Positions 23,601 through 32,670 of a DNA stretch of 64,000 nucleotides are shown here, piece by piece (positions within the stretch are counted from its first letter, which is position 1; each line of letters starts with the position of its first letter). The notes beneath the pieces are model-generated. The model made no database searches. It worked only from the letters and a program-made list of their open reading frames with translations, and had not been told where the DNA came from. Where the stretch lies: the NCBI GenBank assembly GCA_014155875.1, contig JACEFZ010006261.1, forward strand, positions 372,001-436,000, given 5' to 3'. This DNA is from Cepaea nemoralis. Lineage: Eukaryota; Mollusca; Gastropoda; Stylommatophora; Helicidae. A program made the translations under genes and the position numbers.

Positions 23601-24933
23601 ATTTAGATTTGATGTCTACCTTCGCAATTGGAAGAGACATCGCTACCGCACTCTTTGTCGCCGTTTGAATCTCAATAGATTCCCCGGTTAGCTGCTCCGG
23701 GCTCACTAAGTGTGATGAAATTACAGCCTCAAACTGCAGACCGGTGTCATAGAGACACTCAACTGGTTGTCCGTTCACAAGTACCGTTTCTACTACTGGT
23801 GGTTTTTCTGAATCATTGTTCCCAAGATCCCTCCCTTCTACTTCCTTGTTAGACCCTTCCCCGGTTTCTACAAGACAAGCAGCATAGTGAGAGTCTTTCT
23901 GTTTACGCCGGCAATCAACCGTATTGTGTGTGGGAGATTTGCAATAGGCGCACCACTTTTCACTCCACTTTCTTTTAGGAGATCCAGGTGGACTCTTACC
24001 AGAGGATTTCTTAATAGGAACTTTCTCGAAAGGATCCTCCTTCTTGGTGTGAGCTGTTTTAGGGTTCTTCTTCTTTCCAGACCAGGTGTCTGGTGGTCGG
24101 GGATTGGGTTGGGACAATTCCCCATTATCCCCATGAGCTAGCACATACCTTTCCGCCAATGTGTTGACTATGTCTAACCTTTCTGCCCCATTTTCAAGCA
24201 AGAAGGTTTGCAATGGCCTAGGCATCATCCTCTTCAGTTGGTCCACGACCACTAATTCTTCTAAACTTTCATAGTCGTTAGCAAATCCAGCTAATGACAT
24301 CCACTTCAAAAGGTAAGACTTCAGTCGAACACTGTAGGCAGCGAACATCTCTCCTGGCTCTCTCTTGGACTTTCTAAACTGCTGACAGTATGTATGGGCT
24401 GTCATCTGGAACCTTTTCAATAATGCTTTTTCCAGAGCCTCATAGTCATTCTCCATACCAGGTGGCAACCTTGAGTAGACCTCGTACGCGGTCCCCCTCA
24501 GGCCCTGCGAGATTTTCAAGTTCCATTTCCCACGTTCCAGCCCCATAGCCAAAGCCATCGACTGGAATTTTTGAAGATACTGGTCGATCTTCTCTTTGTG
24601 TTCATCGAACGGGAGTAATGGGAACTTCATTGCCTGATATGGACCGCCACCAGAAGTTGTTGAGTCTGGTAGAACTGCGCCTCCAACTGCACCCTCGCTT
24701 TCCTTGGCAGTTTGAGCTTTCAGCTCCAACTCCCTCATACGAAACTCATGGTCTCTGACTGCCTGCTCGGCCTCCATCTTCCTAGCCTCCGCCTCAATTT
24801 TCTTGGCTTCGCGCACAGCCTGTCTGAAGTCTCTTTCCACTTCCTGCACATATTTCTGTAACTCCGCTCCATCATAGCCCATCTCACGCCCTGTAGCCTG
24901 TACGTCAGCGACATTAAACCCAGCTGATGCCAT
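20623..24933 (-). CDS. Gmr1-like gag-pol polyprotein, 1436 aa
   Basis: A single uninterrupted frame carries gag and pol. The N-terminus (about residues 20-80) is a charged coiled coil. A capsid-like region follows (QGLRGTAYEVYSRL, SVRLKSYLLKW). A CCHC knuckle lies near 328-341 (CAYCKSPTHNTVDC) and an aspartic protease near 394 (CLYDTG). Integrase comes next, with an HHCC finger (GHTISFSGHMG ... CPECQRV, ~570-611) and a D,D-35-E core (AIDLVGPL; TDNGSQF; GQVERFNG, ~640-736). Reverse transcriptase follows (SGEHRLCIDYRHLN, KIDLSRGYYQIP, FMDD near 1143), then RNase H (RTDASNIGIGATL, VERECLALVWAV, QSDHQPL). The PR-IN-RT-RH order defines the Gmr1 type within Ty3/gypsy. All catalytic motifs are intact. 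Gag and pol are in one frame, so no frameshift is needed. Confidence 0.96.
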   Translation of the reverse strand: MASAGFNVADVQATGREMGYDGAELQKYVQEVERDFRQAVREAKKIEAEARKMEAEQAVRDHEFRMRELELKAQTAKESEGAVGGAVLPDSTTSGGGPYQAMKFPLLPFDEHKEKIDQYLQKFQSMALAMGLERGKWNLKISQGLRGTAYEVYSRLPPGMENDYEALEKALLKRFQMTAHTYCQQFRKSKREPGEMFAAYSVRLKSYLLKWMSLAGFANDYESLEELVVVDQLKRMMPRPLQTFLLENGAERLDIVNTLAERYVLAHGDNGELSQPNPRPPDTWSGKKKNPKTAHTKKEDPFEKVPIKKSSGKSPPGSPKRKWSEKWCAYCKSPTHNTVDCRRKQKDSHYAACLVETGEGSNKEVEGRDLGNNDSEKPPVVETVLVNGQPVECLYDTGLQFEAVISSHLVSPEQLTGESIEIQTATKSAVAMSLPIAKVDIKSKYVTGTIQAAVLLDPIFPMILGCRYVFLGIPTEPMYVGAMQTRSQSEDEQTPALIVNPLPGELRAAQSQDATLQPCFNQLPKSSDPPRRGQYYMKNRLLYRRAGVEDRQHGQLVVPKAYREQLLHMGHTISFSGHMGVGATLQRISCHYYWPGMTGDVRRYVKSCPECQRVAPKHWTAPVVLGDMPIMNSPFERVAIDLVGPLPRTRKRNKYILTMVDCCSMWGEAIPLATIDSKRVADALMETFTRLGFPNQILTDNGSQFCGKLMEEVFRIFQTNHIHTSPYHPQSNGQVERFNGTLMTMLRKLSQEKPDRWDEYISAALFAYREVPHGSTGLPPATLLFGRPIKGPLEALMRCWTEEETSEEVVSSYKYVEELKKKLQTGWALAAQNLRAARKRHAAYYNRRTKDRSLKVGDRVLLLLPVGSNKLEIGWQGPFPVERVVSRTNYAIRIRGKSKIFHINLLKKYEERSDGTSLPLMTMAVAMETESGEDADREYPLQPGETYKDVHINPDLSTEETELVIRLLESHQQILTDRPGRTGLVEFDMTLTTQDPIRQKIYPVPFSKEKALEAEIQKLLDDDIITPSTSPYNAGVVLLRKPSGEHRLCIDYRHLNSCTTFQVEPLPNTNQLFARLNRAKYFSKIDLSRGYYQIPVKPEVRPMLAFSTPSGHYEFKVMPFGLSNAPSVFTRMMRMLLDPLKDPSVVSFMDDILIASDNLRDHLRSLGQIFKRLKEEGLTARPAKCMIGYQSLEFLGHTITPGGLVPEEKNIEKVRLAPRPRSKKDVRSFLSLCGFYQKFIPKFNEIAAPLTETLKKGSPDLIIWTPSCEEAYGKLKQALVDRPVLQLPDLEKTFVLRTDASNIGIGATLLQEGRDNPSVLCPVAYASRKLLPAERNYSTVERECLALVWAVQKFQPYLYGVPFKVQSDHQPLTFLATSKKLNARLMRWSLLLQPYQFTVEYIPGRENVGADFLSRHPMVECEGGVIRTEPLTVESS

Positions 24934-25159
24934 CTTAAACTCAGAGGGAAAGTGCCCAAGAAATTGTATAGAAAATGATTATCTCACATAACCAAAATAT
25001 ATATATTACACGACCACAACACGTCGTATGTCGGTCAGTCTGTGTCAGGAAGAGTACAGACAATAGCCAGGCACGGTAGGCAGAACCTATTGATAGTAGA
25101 CAAGGATATCTGTCCCCTATCACTAAATCAGCCAGAACTCCACCAGGATTTCAAATATC

Positions 25160-25180
25160 CCGCGACGTGCCCCCAGAAAT
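25160..25180 (-). other. Candidate primer-binding site
   Basis: Immediately internal to the 5' LTR, the minus strand reads ATTTCTGGGGGCACGTCG. The TGG start a few bases from the LTR edge is the usual form of a tRNA primer site. I could not match the primer tRNA with confidence. Confidence 0.5.
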
Positions 25181-27317
25181 TGTAACAAGCTACGTGGAGG
25201 GTCCCAAATAGCCCTATCACAATATTTCAATAATCTTCTATATAGCCCTGGCTGGGATAGGTCTTTACCTGCCAACCCTCCTCCGTTTTCCCCGGACTCA
25301 CTGTCACTCTTTCTTTCGACCTAAGGACCTATTTCCGGCAATGTTCTTCTGGCTGATCCATATATATAACACAGTGATCGTTGGAATAAACTAAAACTTG
25401 ATTTATTAAATCAATAAAGGACAGCACAGGAAAACATCAAGGCAGTTAACACAGATAGTTCTAAACAGACACAACACTGATAAAGTTCAGGCACAGAGCA
25501 TCAAGGCTTTACATCATAGACCAAGCTGTAGTCAAGGTCCGTTCTGTCCACATATCGCTCACCAAATGATAAGTCCTCCTTGCTCTCCCTCCCGGTTCGT
25601 TTGGCCAACAACGGTTCTCCGTGGACCCAGGTTAATGTTCGTGGGAAAAAGTGTCCTGTGATCCCTGGTCACAATGCTAAGGGAAAGTTCTTACAAAAAG
25701 GAAATAGTTCATGAGCGGAAATGGAGTAGGTATCCTTCACTGTCTCATACAAGGATGGATGGGTCTGATATTTAGGTGTGTTCAGTCCCGAATACAAACT
25801 GACTCGATCTTAGCTTATCGAGATGACTGGCGAGGTGTTAGACAGAGTGATGGTCATTCTTTCGGGCTAGCTGTGGCACTATCGGGTATAAATCACCACC
25901 GTAGACCAGGCATGGCCTAAAACTTGACATGGCCTCATCTTCAACATAATTTCATCGTATAGCCCTGTTGAGACCTTCAGCTCTGTTCCTACCTTCAAAA
26001 AGGAATGACCCTGTAAAGAATAAACAGCAGTGAGAGTCTCCAGCCTAAACTTCTGGTACAGCCGACATGGAGACTCCTTATGGTCTCAGCACATCAGCTG
26101 CTATCAACAAAATATATAATATTCCGAGATATATATTTATTCACCATACCTGCGTGAATTCGCCTGACCTGACAAGAGGTCCTGGATTGGCGGTGTCTTT
26201 TCTAGACTAGGCCTTTAGCTTGACGGAGTCCTGTCGTTTGACCCTAGGTACTTTGTGCCTACACGACTCACACTCCACACTCATACCAAGCCTTTATTAT
26301 TATTGGGCCCATTCATTTCCATGCTTTCCTCTCACTTGCAAACCATGCCTTTCTCGCAACCAAGATCTTGTGGTGTGGTGCGCCCAGTAATCGGTGTGTT
26401 TCTCCCCCCTAAGTGGGGTTATATGGCACACCGTGTATTTCCCCATTCAAAGAAGATACTACCCCTCCCGGCCGCCGCTCTCGACTGAGCTGTCACCCCA
26501 ATGTACCGGCATTGCCCTGCCCAAGCCATGGGGTAGATAAGTTCAGGTTCTCTCAGTGAGATAGAGGAGTCCATTATCCTCCCGACATCCTATCGAGTGA
26601 CAGACGAAAGAGATAGTCCTGTGGCTAGCATCCCCTGGCTCAAAAAGATAGATTATAGATTGGTGGACCCCATCCCCGTAGCTATCTAATGTGCCTATAT
26701 TTAAAAGAGAGATGCTACTAATTAACGGTAAGCCATAGGAATCAAGATAGCAACAGCTCATCTGCCGCCAAGAACAAATGAAATCCTCTGGGGAGATATA
26801 TTGTTCAGATTCACTCCCCCTGCTATGCCAAGAACAAGACGCCTAGTCAGATTGCCAACGGTCAACCCACTCACAATATGGGCATACCCGGCTTTTCGCC
26901 AGTTCGTTTCAGTCGTTAAGACAATAAATATTTATAGGCCAAGTTTTGCCTGGACCAAAGAAAACCCAAGTTTACCTTTTTATTCCACCAGTAGTAGACC
27001 TTTTTAAAAATGTCTCAATCTTTAACTTGAACTCTTGACATTCGGCCGTGGATGGCCATCAGTAGAAACGGACATGAATCCTCCAGAAGCCGCACCAGTG
27101 TACATTTGGCGCAAGGCGCTTCATCGGGTTTACCCGCAAGATCCAAACATATATTTACTCGCTCCATATAAAGATTGTGTTATGAAGGTAACCCAAAGAA
27201 CTATCTTTCATGGAGATTGAGCGAACAAGAGAACTGAGAGCTTCCGAAAGCCGTTTCCCCCTGTTTCCCCAAAATCAAAGAAGGTATAAGGACATGGACC
27301 ACTGGCGTTTCGCTACA
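25181..27317 (-). repeat. 5' LTR of Gmr1-like element (right copy)
   Basis: This 2137-bp repeat has the same TGTAACAAGC start and CGCTACA end as the left copy. It should contain the element promoter, transcribed leftward toward gag. A 247-bp leader (24934-25180) separates it from the gag ATG. Confidence 0.95.
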
Positions 27318-27707
27318 GTAATATCAAAGAAAATGGTGACACCAAAATGTGACATAGAAATAGAAGGAAAAATCCTTAACCAAGTGGATAATTTTAGATA
27401 CCTAGGGGCATTTATAACATCAGATGGAAGATGTACAACAGAGATTAGGAGCAGAATAGGGCAGGCAAAAGCCGCATTTCAGAAAATGAAGAGTATCTTG
27501 TGCAATAAGACACTATAACTGAATGTAAGAAAGAGAGTGCTGAAATGCTATGTAGAACCAGTTTTGCTGTATGGCAGTGAATCTTGGAATGTAAATGAAC
27601 AAAGTAAGAAGAAATTAGAAGCAACAGAGATGTGGTTCCTGAGACGAATGTTGCGAATTCCTTTGACTGCCAGAGTAACTAACGATGACTGCCTGAAACA
27701 GGCTAAT

Positions 27708-27823
27708 CCGCAGAAGTCGGATGTGTCGGCCTAACGGCGCAAGAACGCAGCTCTGCTGTAAACAGGCACAACGCAATCACATCCGAAAAAGAAAAAAACC
27801 GGATGAAAGCAGAAGAAGAAGAA
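27708..27823 (+). mobile_element. 116-bp retroposon with (GAA)n tail
   Basis: The insert interrupts LINE A between duplicated GAAACAGGCTAAT copies (27695-27707 and 27824-27836). It begins CCGCAGAAGTCGGATG and ends in AGAAGAAGAAGAAG. LINE A frame (CLKQAN / ETRT) is intact without it. It is probably the extreme 3' end of a LINE or a short SINE; no A/B box is visible. Confidence 0.8.
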
Positions 27824-28104
27824 GAAACAGGCTAATGAAACTAGAACATTATATACAACAATAAGACAGAGACAAACATCTTTCTTCGGTCACGTGATGA
27901 GAAGAGAGGCATTGGAAAACATCGTAACAACTGGAAAGATCGAAGGGAAGAGAGGCAGAGGCAGACCAAGAGAAATGATGCTGGATGGATTGAGACGGTG
28001 GCATGGAGGAATATCAGCAGCAGAGTTGATCCAGAAAACCAAAGACCGAGATCTGTGGAGAGCCATGAACGCCTACGCCAGCCGGCACTGCACTTGATGA
28101 TGAT

Positions 28105-28280
28105 GAGCTGTTGTTCTCTTGTTCAGTGTTTTCGATATGAGTGCTGATAGAATAACACGTTTCCTTAAATTTCATCCAGAATTTTACCCATCATTACTCA
28201 AATAAAATAAACTTATTACCGATTTGCTGGATCTGCTGTCTGTAGGTTCATCCTTATTTAAACACTTTGAAGTTAGGAAA
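28105..28280. other. Spacer after LINE A; nothing recognised
   Basis: The sequence is short and intronic, with an AATAAA-like stretch but no gene evidence. Confidence 0.3.
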
Positions 28281-28298
28281 CATATATATATATATATA

Positions 28299-28390
<92 letters not shown>
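28281..28390. repeat. (AT)n microsatellite
   Basis: About 110 bp of TA dinucleotide repeats have one AAAC interruption near 28298. The apparent Ile-Tyr reading frame is an artefact. Confidence 0.97.
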
Positions 28391-28392
<2 letters not shown>

Positions 28393-28449
28393 CAGTTTAC
28401 TCAGCCATATTGTTAATCATTATTACATAAACATGTTTAGTAATAGTGT

Positions 28450-28528
28450 ATTCCATGACTCTGATGATCGAGTCAGATGGCAAAACATGACCGCCCACGC
28501 TTATATGCATGGCGCATGATGGATGGAA
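28450..28528 (+). mobile_element. RTE LINE 3'-end scrap
   Basis: About 78 bp (GACTCTGATGATCGAGTCAG, CATGACCGCCCACGCTT, GATGGATGG tail) match the 3' terminus of the LINE B family, for example at 43560-43620. It is the shortest copy in the window. Confidence 0.75.
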
Positions 28529-29065
28529 TAGTATATTATTTGAGGGATCCATGGTAGCATAATGCCTAAATACTAGGTGCCGGTCTGGTTTCGTGGGTTT
28601 GAATTTACATCTGGTAGAATTTTAATAGGCTGACCCAGCCTAAAATAATAAACAGGAAAAGTCTTTGAGAAGTGAAGGCAGTCAGCATGTTACTGACCAC
28701 AACACCCATTTAGTGCCATTTGGTCTATACAATATGGGTCTAGCACCATATGCCTAATGGACCTCAAGGTATGTAAAAGTGTCCTTAGTTTATTTTATTT
28801 ACAATATGTGATGTTTTGCTTGTTGTTCCTCTGCAGGATGTTAACGTACATTAATCCATTATTTTGTTTCACTGTTGTAGGAACATATCCTGTTGCAGTC
28901 ACCATCATTCTTATCTTAGGTTAGTCTGTTCTGAAAATGTGGCCAACACGTTATGCATTTGCAAATTTTTATGATCATGGCAAACATCTCTTGTCATTTA
29001 ATAGTAGATACTTTCTAAAGGTATACAGAAAGAACATATCGTTCTTTATTTTTTTTCATTTTCAG

Positions 29066-29136
29066 ATGTGCTTGCAACAAGAGGCAAGCAAAAAAATAGC
29101 TGAACTTGCAGGAACAGCTCACTCAAAGGCTATTAT
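29066..29136 (+). CDS. BBOF1: BBOF1-like exon (second in window)
   Basis: This 71-nt exon follows a strong acceptor (long T run, TTTTCAG) and ends before a consensus donor GTATGT at 29137. It encodes MCLQQEASKKIAELAGTAHS and KAI, plus the first two bases of the next codon (AT+G = Met) completed by the exon at 61997. The stretch QEA-x-KKI-x-x-LA-x-x-AH-x-x-AI matches vertebrate BBOF1 without gaps. The exon starts with ATG, but that Met is internal, since the frame is continuous with FFEEK of the upstream exon. It is only 75 bp upstream of a SINE insertion, which spares the donor site. Confidence 0.83.
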
Positions 29137-29211
29137 GTATGTAACAGTATTAAAACAGTAATATTTAACACTATTTTATTCTAATTGAGAATACGTATTT
29201 GCATTCTAGTT

Positions 29212-29610
29212 GCGTTCTCGAGGGCTGAGTTGTCTCGGGGTATGGTGTCCGCCTCGAGTGCTGGAGGTCCCGGGTCCAAGCCCCTGTGAGGGCCGGTTTT
29301 TTTTTCTTGTGGACTTCTAGTAAAAAAATGTCCCCTGGTCTTTGGGTAGTGAGATCGGACGCCTGTGTGCATTGTTGCGCACATAAAAAATCCCATAGCA
29401 ATTGGAAACCGAAAAAGAGTAGCCTAACGGTGCTGCCCGGGCAAAATTTTGATTAAAAATCTACCCAAAGTATGTCAGGAACCTCACCAGTGCTACGGAG
29501 TTCATGCACCGAGCTGAGATTCTCCGTACTCAGGCTTGAGTTAGGAGTAGAACGGAGCACTTATGGGTTACACCCATGTGCGGTGATGTTGATCTGTCGA
29601 CGAAACTCAT
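29212..29610 (+). mobile_element. tRNA-derived SINE family 1, 399 bp
   Basis: The SINE is flanked by a perfect 17-bp duplication GTATTTGCATTCTAGTT (29195-29211 and 29611-29627). The head is tRNA-like with a B-box-like GGGTCCAAGCC at 29272-29282. The A box is weak. The body includes GTGCATTGTTGCGCACAT, AATCCCATAGCAATTGG and GCTGCCCGGGCAAAATTTT. The tail is not poly-A (ends GACGAAACTCAT). It landed in the LINE RT fragment that continues at 29628. Confidence 0.88.
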
Positions 29611-29627
29611 GTATTTGCATTCTAGTT

Positions 29628-29990
29628 CTCTCCATGAGCTCCACATAGGTGATTCTGTCATACCACCTTAGGCCTTTTATTTTGCACAGGCACCAATTAA
29701 TTAATATTTATAGTTTATTAGTAATTGTTTTAGTTGTTCTGCATGTTTCTGATATAGCACTGAATTGAATATTCTAAGTTTGGTGCTAAATTTAATTTGT
29801 TTTGGCTTCCACACATTTCCTAGCGCTATAAAACTCCTTTCGCCCTTCTTAGCACTATTTGAAAGGAGGAATGTGTCATCATTATCTGCATATCTGAGTT
29901 CTGCAACGGGATTTCTTCCAATTATGTATAGATACAAATTGTCTCTGGTCTTATCGTCTTTTCCATTTCTCATTACATTTTATGCATAAA
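29628..29990 (-). pseudogene. LINE RT fragment, copy 2
   Basis: The minus frame (29973-29701) contains VAELRYADNDDTFLLSNSA, an RYADD-type RT catalytic motif with an inserted Asn, followed by FSTKLRIFNSVL. It is similar to 2065-2290. Both ends are truncated, and the SINE at 29212 inserted at its left side. The clade is not certain. Confidence 0.7.
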
Positions 29991-30794
29991 TGTTAAACAG
30001 GTATATGAAGAATGCAGCTCTGTTGCACTTCTCTTTGCACTTCAAACTAGTGTGATATTTCACTAGCTACTCTGACAGCTGTTTGTTTTTCATGATTGTA
30101 GTTGTATTAGTAAATAAAATCTGTAAATCTCTTAAAAGAGACACCAGAGTCTCTATAGTAAGATACAGAATCTCTTATTCAACGATAAAGTTGTCTTTAA
30201 CACAGCTTGTAGCCAATCTCAGAAGAAATTGCAATCCTTAAAATATATTTTAAATTGGATGACTCAAATGCTAGAAACTGAAACATTAGTAATAAGGTAA
30301 AGGACTGTAAAGTTAATATCCCTCTGGAGACATATTATTCTGGCACACAGGAAGCTGGTAATCCACTACAGGTACTCTTAACCTAAGATAATGAAATAAT
30401 ATAACACTGCCTCTTACACTGTATATATTATAAATGGAACAAACATCTAAAATTATATAAAGAAAATTACTGAATAACAAGACCATGATAAGTTTTAAGA
30501 AAAATGTAGTTGCTGTTATGGTGAATCACTCAATCTAACCCGAAAGAAATGTATATGAAGAGTAGGTACTAAATCTATGGGCGTAACTCAGTAAGTCACA
30601 GTTGAGAAATGGTTGTTGGTACTTTACAAAGTAGTCGCTATGTGGCATATTCATCTAGCTTTGATTTATGGGCATAGTAGATAATAACTGCCACATGCAT
30701 ATGTGCATGAGCATACAAGTTTCACACATATGTGGTGATGAGAATACTCAGCTTTTGGGCTAGAGGACTTACAATGAACGAAGTGATTATGCAC
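29991..30794. other. No feature recognised
   Basis: No coding or transposon features were found on either strand. Confidence 0.35.
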
Positions 30795-30881
30795 AAATAC
30801 TGAACGTTATTCACAAACGTGACTGGTCACGTGACGTACGTTTGACTACATTATTAGTCAAATAGTGGAACTATTATCATG

Positions 30882-30954
30882 TCCTCAGTAGTATAGTGGT
30901 AAGTATTTCTGCCTGTCACGCAGGAGAATGGGGATTTGATTCCCCACCAGGAAG
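30882..30954 (+). tRNA. tRNA-Asp(GTC)-like sequence, probably a pseudogene
   Basis: The sequence TAGTATAGTGGTAAGTAT (D arm, A box) is followed by an anticodon stem-loop TCTGC-CTGTCAC-GCAGG with anticodon GTC, then a T arm GGGG...CCCC. The B-box region reads GGGGATTTGATTCCC, one base longer than normal in the T loop. Three of the seven acceptor pairs are mismatched. It is clearly descended from tRNA-Asp, but probably not a functional tRNA. It lies inside the inverted-repeat element. Confidence 0.75.
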
Positions 30955-31284
30955 GCAAATATTTTAGTTTTTTAATTTTTCAGAAATTCATTAGGTGAGA
31001 TAATAAAAAATATTAAACATTACGAACTAAAATATACAACTGAGAACCTCGAAGCTGGTGAATAAAGTGTGCTCTATGGTCTGCGGAAGCTACCAGGTGG
31101 CCGCGGAGTGATCGAGTGTCGGAATTGATGGATCCAATAGATGTCGTTAGTCATTAGTCGCGGTTCCCACATCACAGCAAAGGGTCGTCCCCATTATGCT
31201 CCGTTCCCATTCCAGAGAATATCAAATAAAATATTCCTCACTGCCCCATGTGAAAAGTGGAAAAGACAGGAGTCTCGACAAACA

Positions 31285-32290
31285 ATGGCCCGCTCAGGCA
31301 TACTATGCATAATGCTGCCACCAGAATGTCACCACAAAAGTCCTCTACGAAACATAAAGTTCATCCTTGATGGAATTCGCAGTCACTTTCCCAACCAGAA
31401 GTTCACCTACAAAGTCTCGATGTTTCTAGATGTTTTTGTTCCATTTCTAGTTGTTTTCTACCCATCCAAGCCATTTTCCCCCCGAAATGAAGTTCACGCA
31501 ACAAAACAACCTCGGACAGATGATAAAAAAATGTCCACTGTACATAATGCCATCGCCAGAATGCCAACACAAAAGTCCTCTATGAAACATACAGTTCATC
31601 CTTGATCGAATCGGCAGTCACTTTCCCAACCAGATGTTCGCCTACAAAGTCTCGATATTTCAAGATGTTTTTCAATTTCTAGATATTTTCAAGCCAGCCA
31701 CTCCATGTTTTTCTCTGAAATTTAGTTCACACAACAAAACAACCTTGAACAGATGTGAAGAAACATTTCACTGTACATAATGCCATCGCCAGAATGCCAA
31801 CACAAAAAGTCCTCGGAAACACAGTTCATCATCGATGGAAACGGCAGTCACTAGAAAACCAGCAGCAACACATTTCTGCATAAAGCAAGAAAAACTGGTC
31901 GTTTTTGTAACACACCAGCCGCCATATATACATATATTTGTAGATGTTGTTCCGTTTGTAGATGTTTGATGGTAGACGTCTAGCCAGCTACGCGTTTTTC
32001 GAGCATGCAGTTCATGCCACAACACCTCGGACAGATGTAAAACAGAACATTTCACTGTACATAATGCCGTCTCCAGAATACCAAAACAACAGTCCTCCAT
32101 GAAAGCACAGTTCATCGTCAAAGGAAGCAGCAGTCAACAGAAGACCAGCAGCCACAAATTTCTACATAAGGCACAAAAACCGGTCAATTTTGGGACATAG
32201 CCAGCCGCCATTGCTCTGAACATGCAGTTCACGCTCCACAACCTCGGGCAGATTTAAAAGCATTTCACACGAAATTCACAGCTCACAGCG
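31285..32290. repeat. Tandem units of ~235-285 bp (about four)
   Basis: Each unit carries CACTGTACATAATGCC (about 31300 as a variant, 31535, 31769, 32053), CCAGAATGCCAACACAAAAG, ACAGTTCATC and a CCTCGGACAGATG-like stretch. Unit spacing is about 235, 234 and 284 bp. A related copy of one to two units lies at 44567-45125. Confidence 0.8.
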
Positions 32291-32670
32291 TCATGCCACG
32301 CACTCAACTCAGTATTAGGGCGACGGAACCATAAACTACCAGTCCAATATGAGGAAAATGTGAATGCAACGGTAGCCATGAGCATAAACACTCAGAGGCC
32401 TTAACCGTTTCACTGCCTATCTTCCATGTTCGTGACCGGAAGTCCTCCAATAGATGTCTTTGTTTAATGTGAATTTTATTTGCCAAATACAATATCACTG
32501 TACGTAGTGTGCATCCTTGTCATCAAATATCGTCTTTGTGAGGTTTAAAGAAAAAGAGCTTGGGGGGAAAAAAAAAGACAGACAAGAAGAGAGAATAATA
32601 ATCTTCTGAAGCCAATCGACAGCGCTAGCAAACATCACGTGACCAGTCGCGTTTGTGAATAATGCTCAGT

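Larger units (their letters stand above)
18455..27322 (-). mobile_element. Complete Gmr1-like Ty3/gypsy LTR retrotransposon
   Basis: The element occupies 18460-27317 and is flanked by the 5-bp duplication GTAAT (18455-18459 and 27318-27322). It has direct LTRs of 2136 and 2137 bp, TG...CA ends, a polypurine tract next to the left (3') LTR, a candidate primer site next to the right (5') LTR, and one gag-pol frame. Integrase precedes reverse transcriptase, the arrangement described for Gmr1-type gypsy elements and otherwise typical of Ty1/copia. It sits inside LINE A, whose frame resumes after the duplication (MVI / SKKMV). There is no env-like ORF. Confidence 0.95.
12913..28104 (+). mobile_element. 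Old RTE-type LINE ('LINE A') split by four insertions
   Basis: Five pieces in the same orientation form one 5'-truncated LINE: 12913-13925 (late endonuclease, NYGLG and GNTWFKHHKRR, then linker), 14741-14871 (MLNDIYSSGYLPSDML), 17841-18459 (QYGFVEGKGT, FIDYTKAFDKV, GVRQGCVLSPDL), 27318-27707 (NFRYLGAFITSDGR, EPVLLYGSESW) and 27824-28104 (FFGHVMRREALEN, GKRGRGRPREM, AMNAYASRHCT). It ends in a TGATGATGATGA tail. Three of the four interruptions are bounded by target duplications, and the reading resumes exactly across them. Stops and frameshifts in 13100-13680 show the LINE was already dead or old. It is related to, but clearly diverged from, the intact LINE nested inside it. Confidence 0.9.
1829..29065 (+). 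other. BBOF1 intron, 27,237 bp, transposon-filled
   Basis: The sequence between the first and second recognised exons starts GTATCT and ends TTTTCAG. It is phase 0 (AAG | ATG). Nearly all recognisable content is mobile-element sequence on both strands, listed separately. The interval contains no missing residues relative to the remembered BBOF1 alignment, so no additional exon is expected inside it. Confidence 0.75.
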
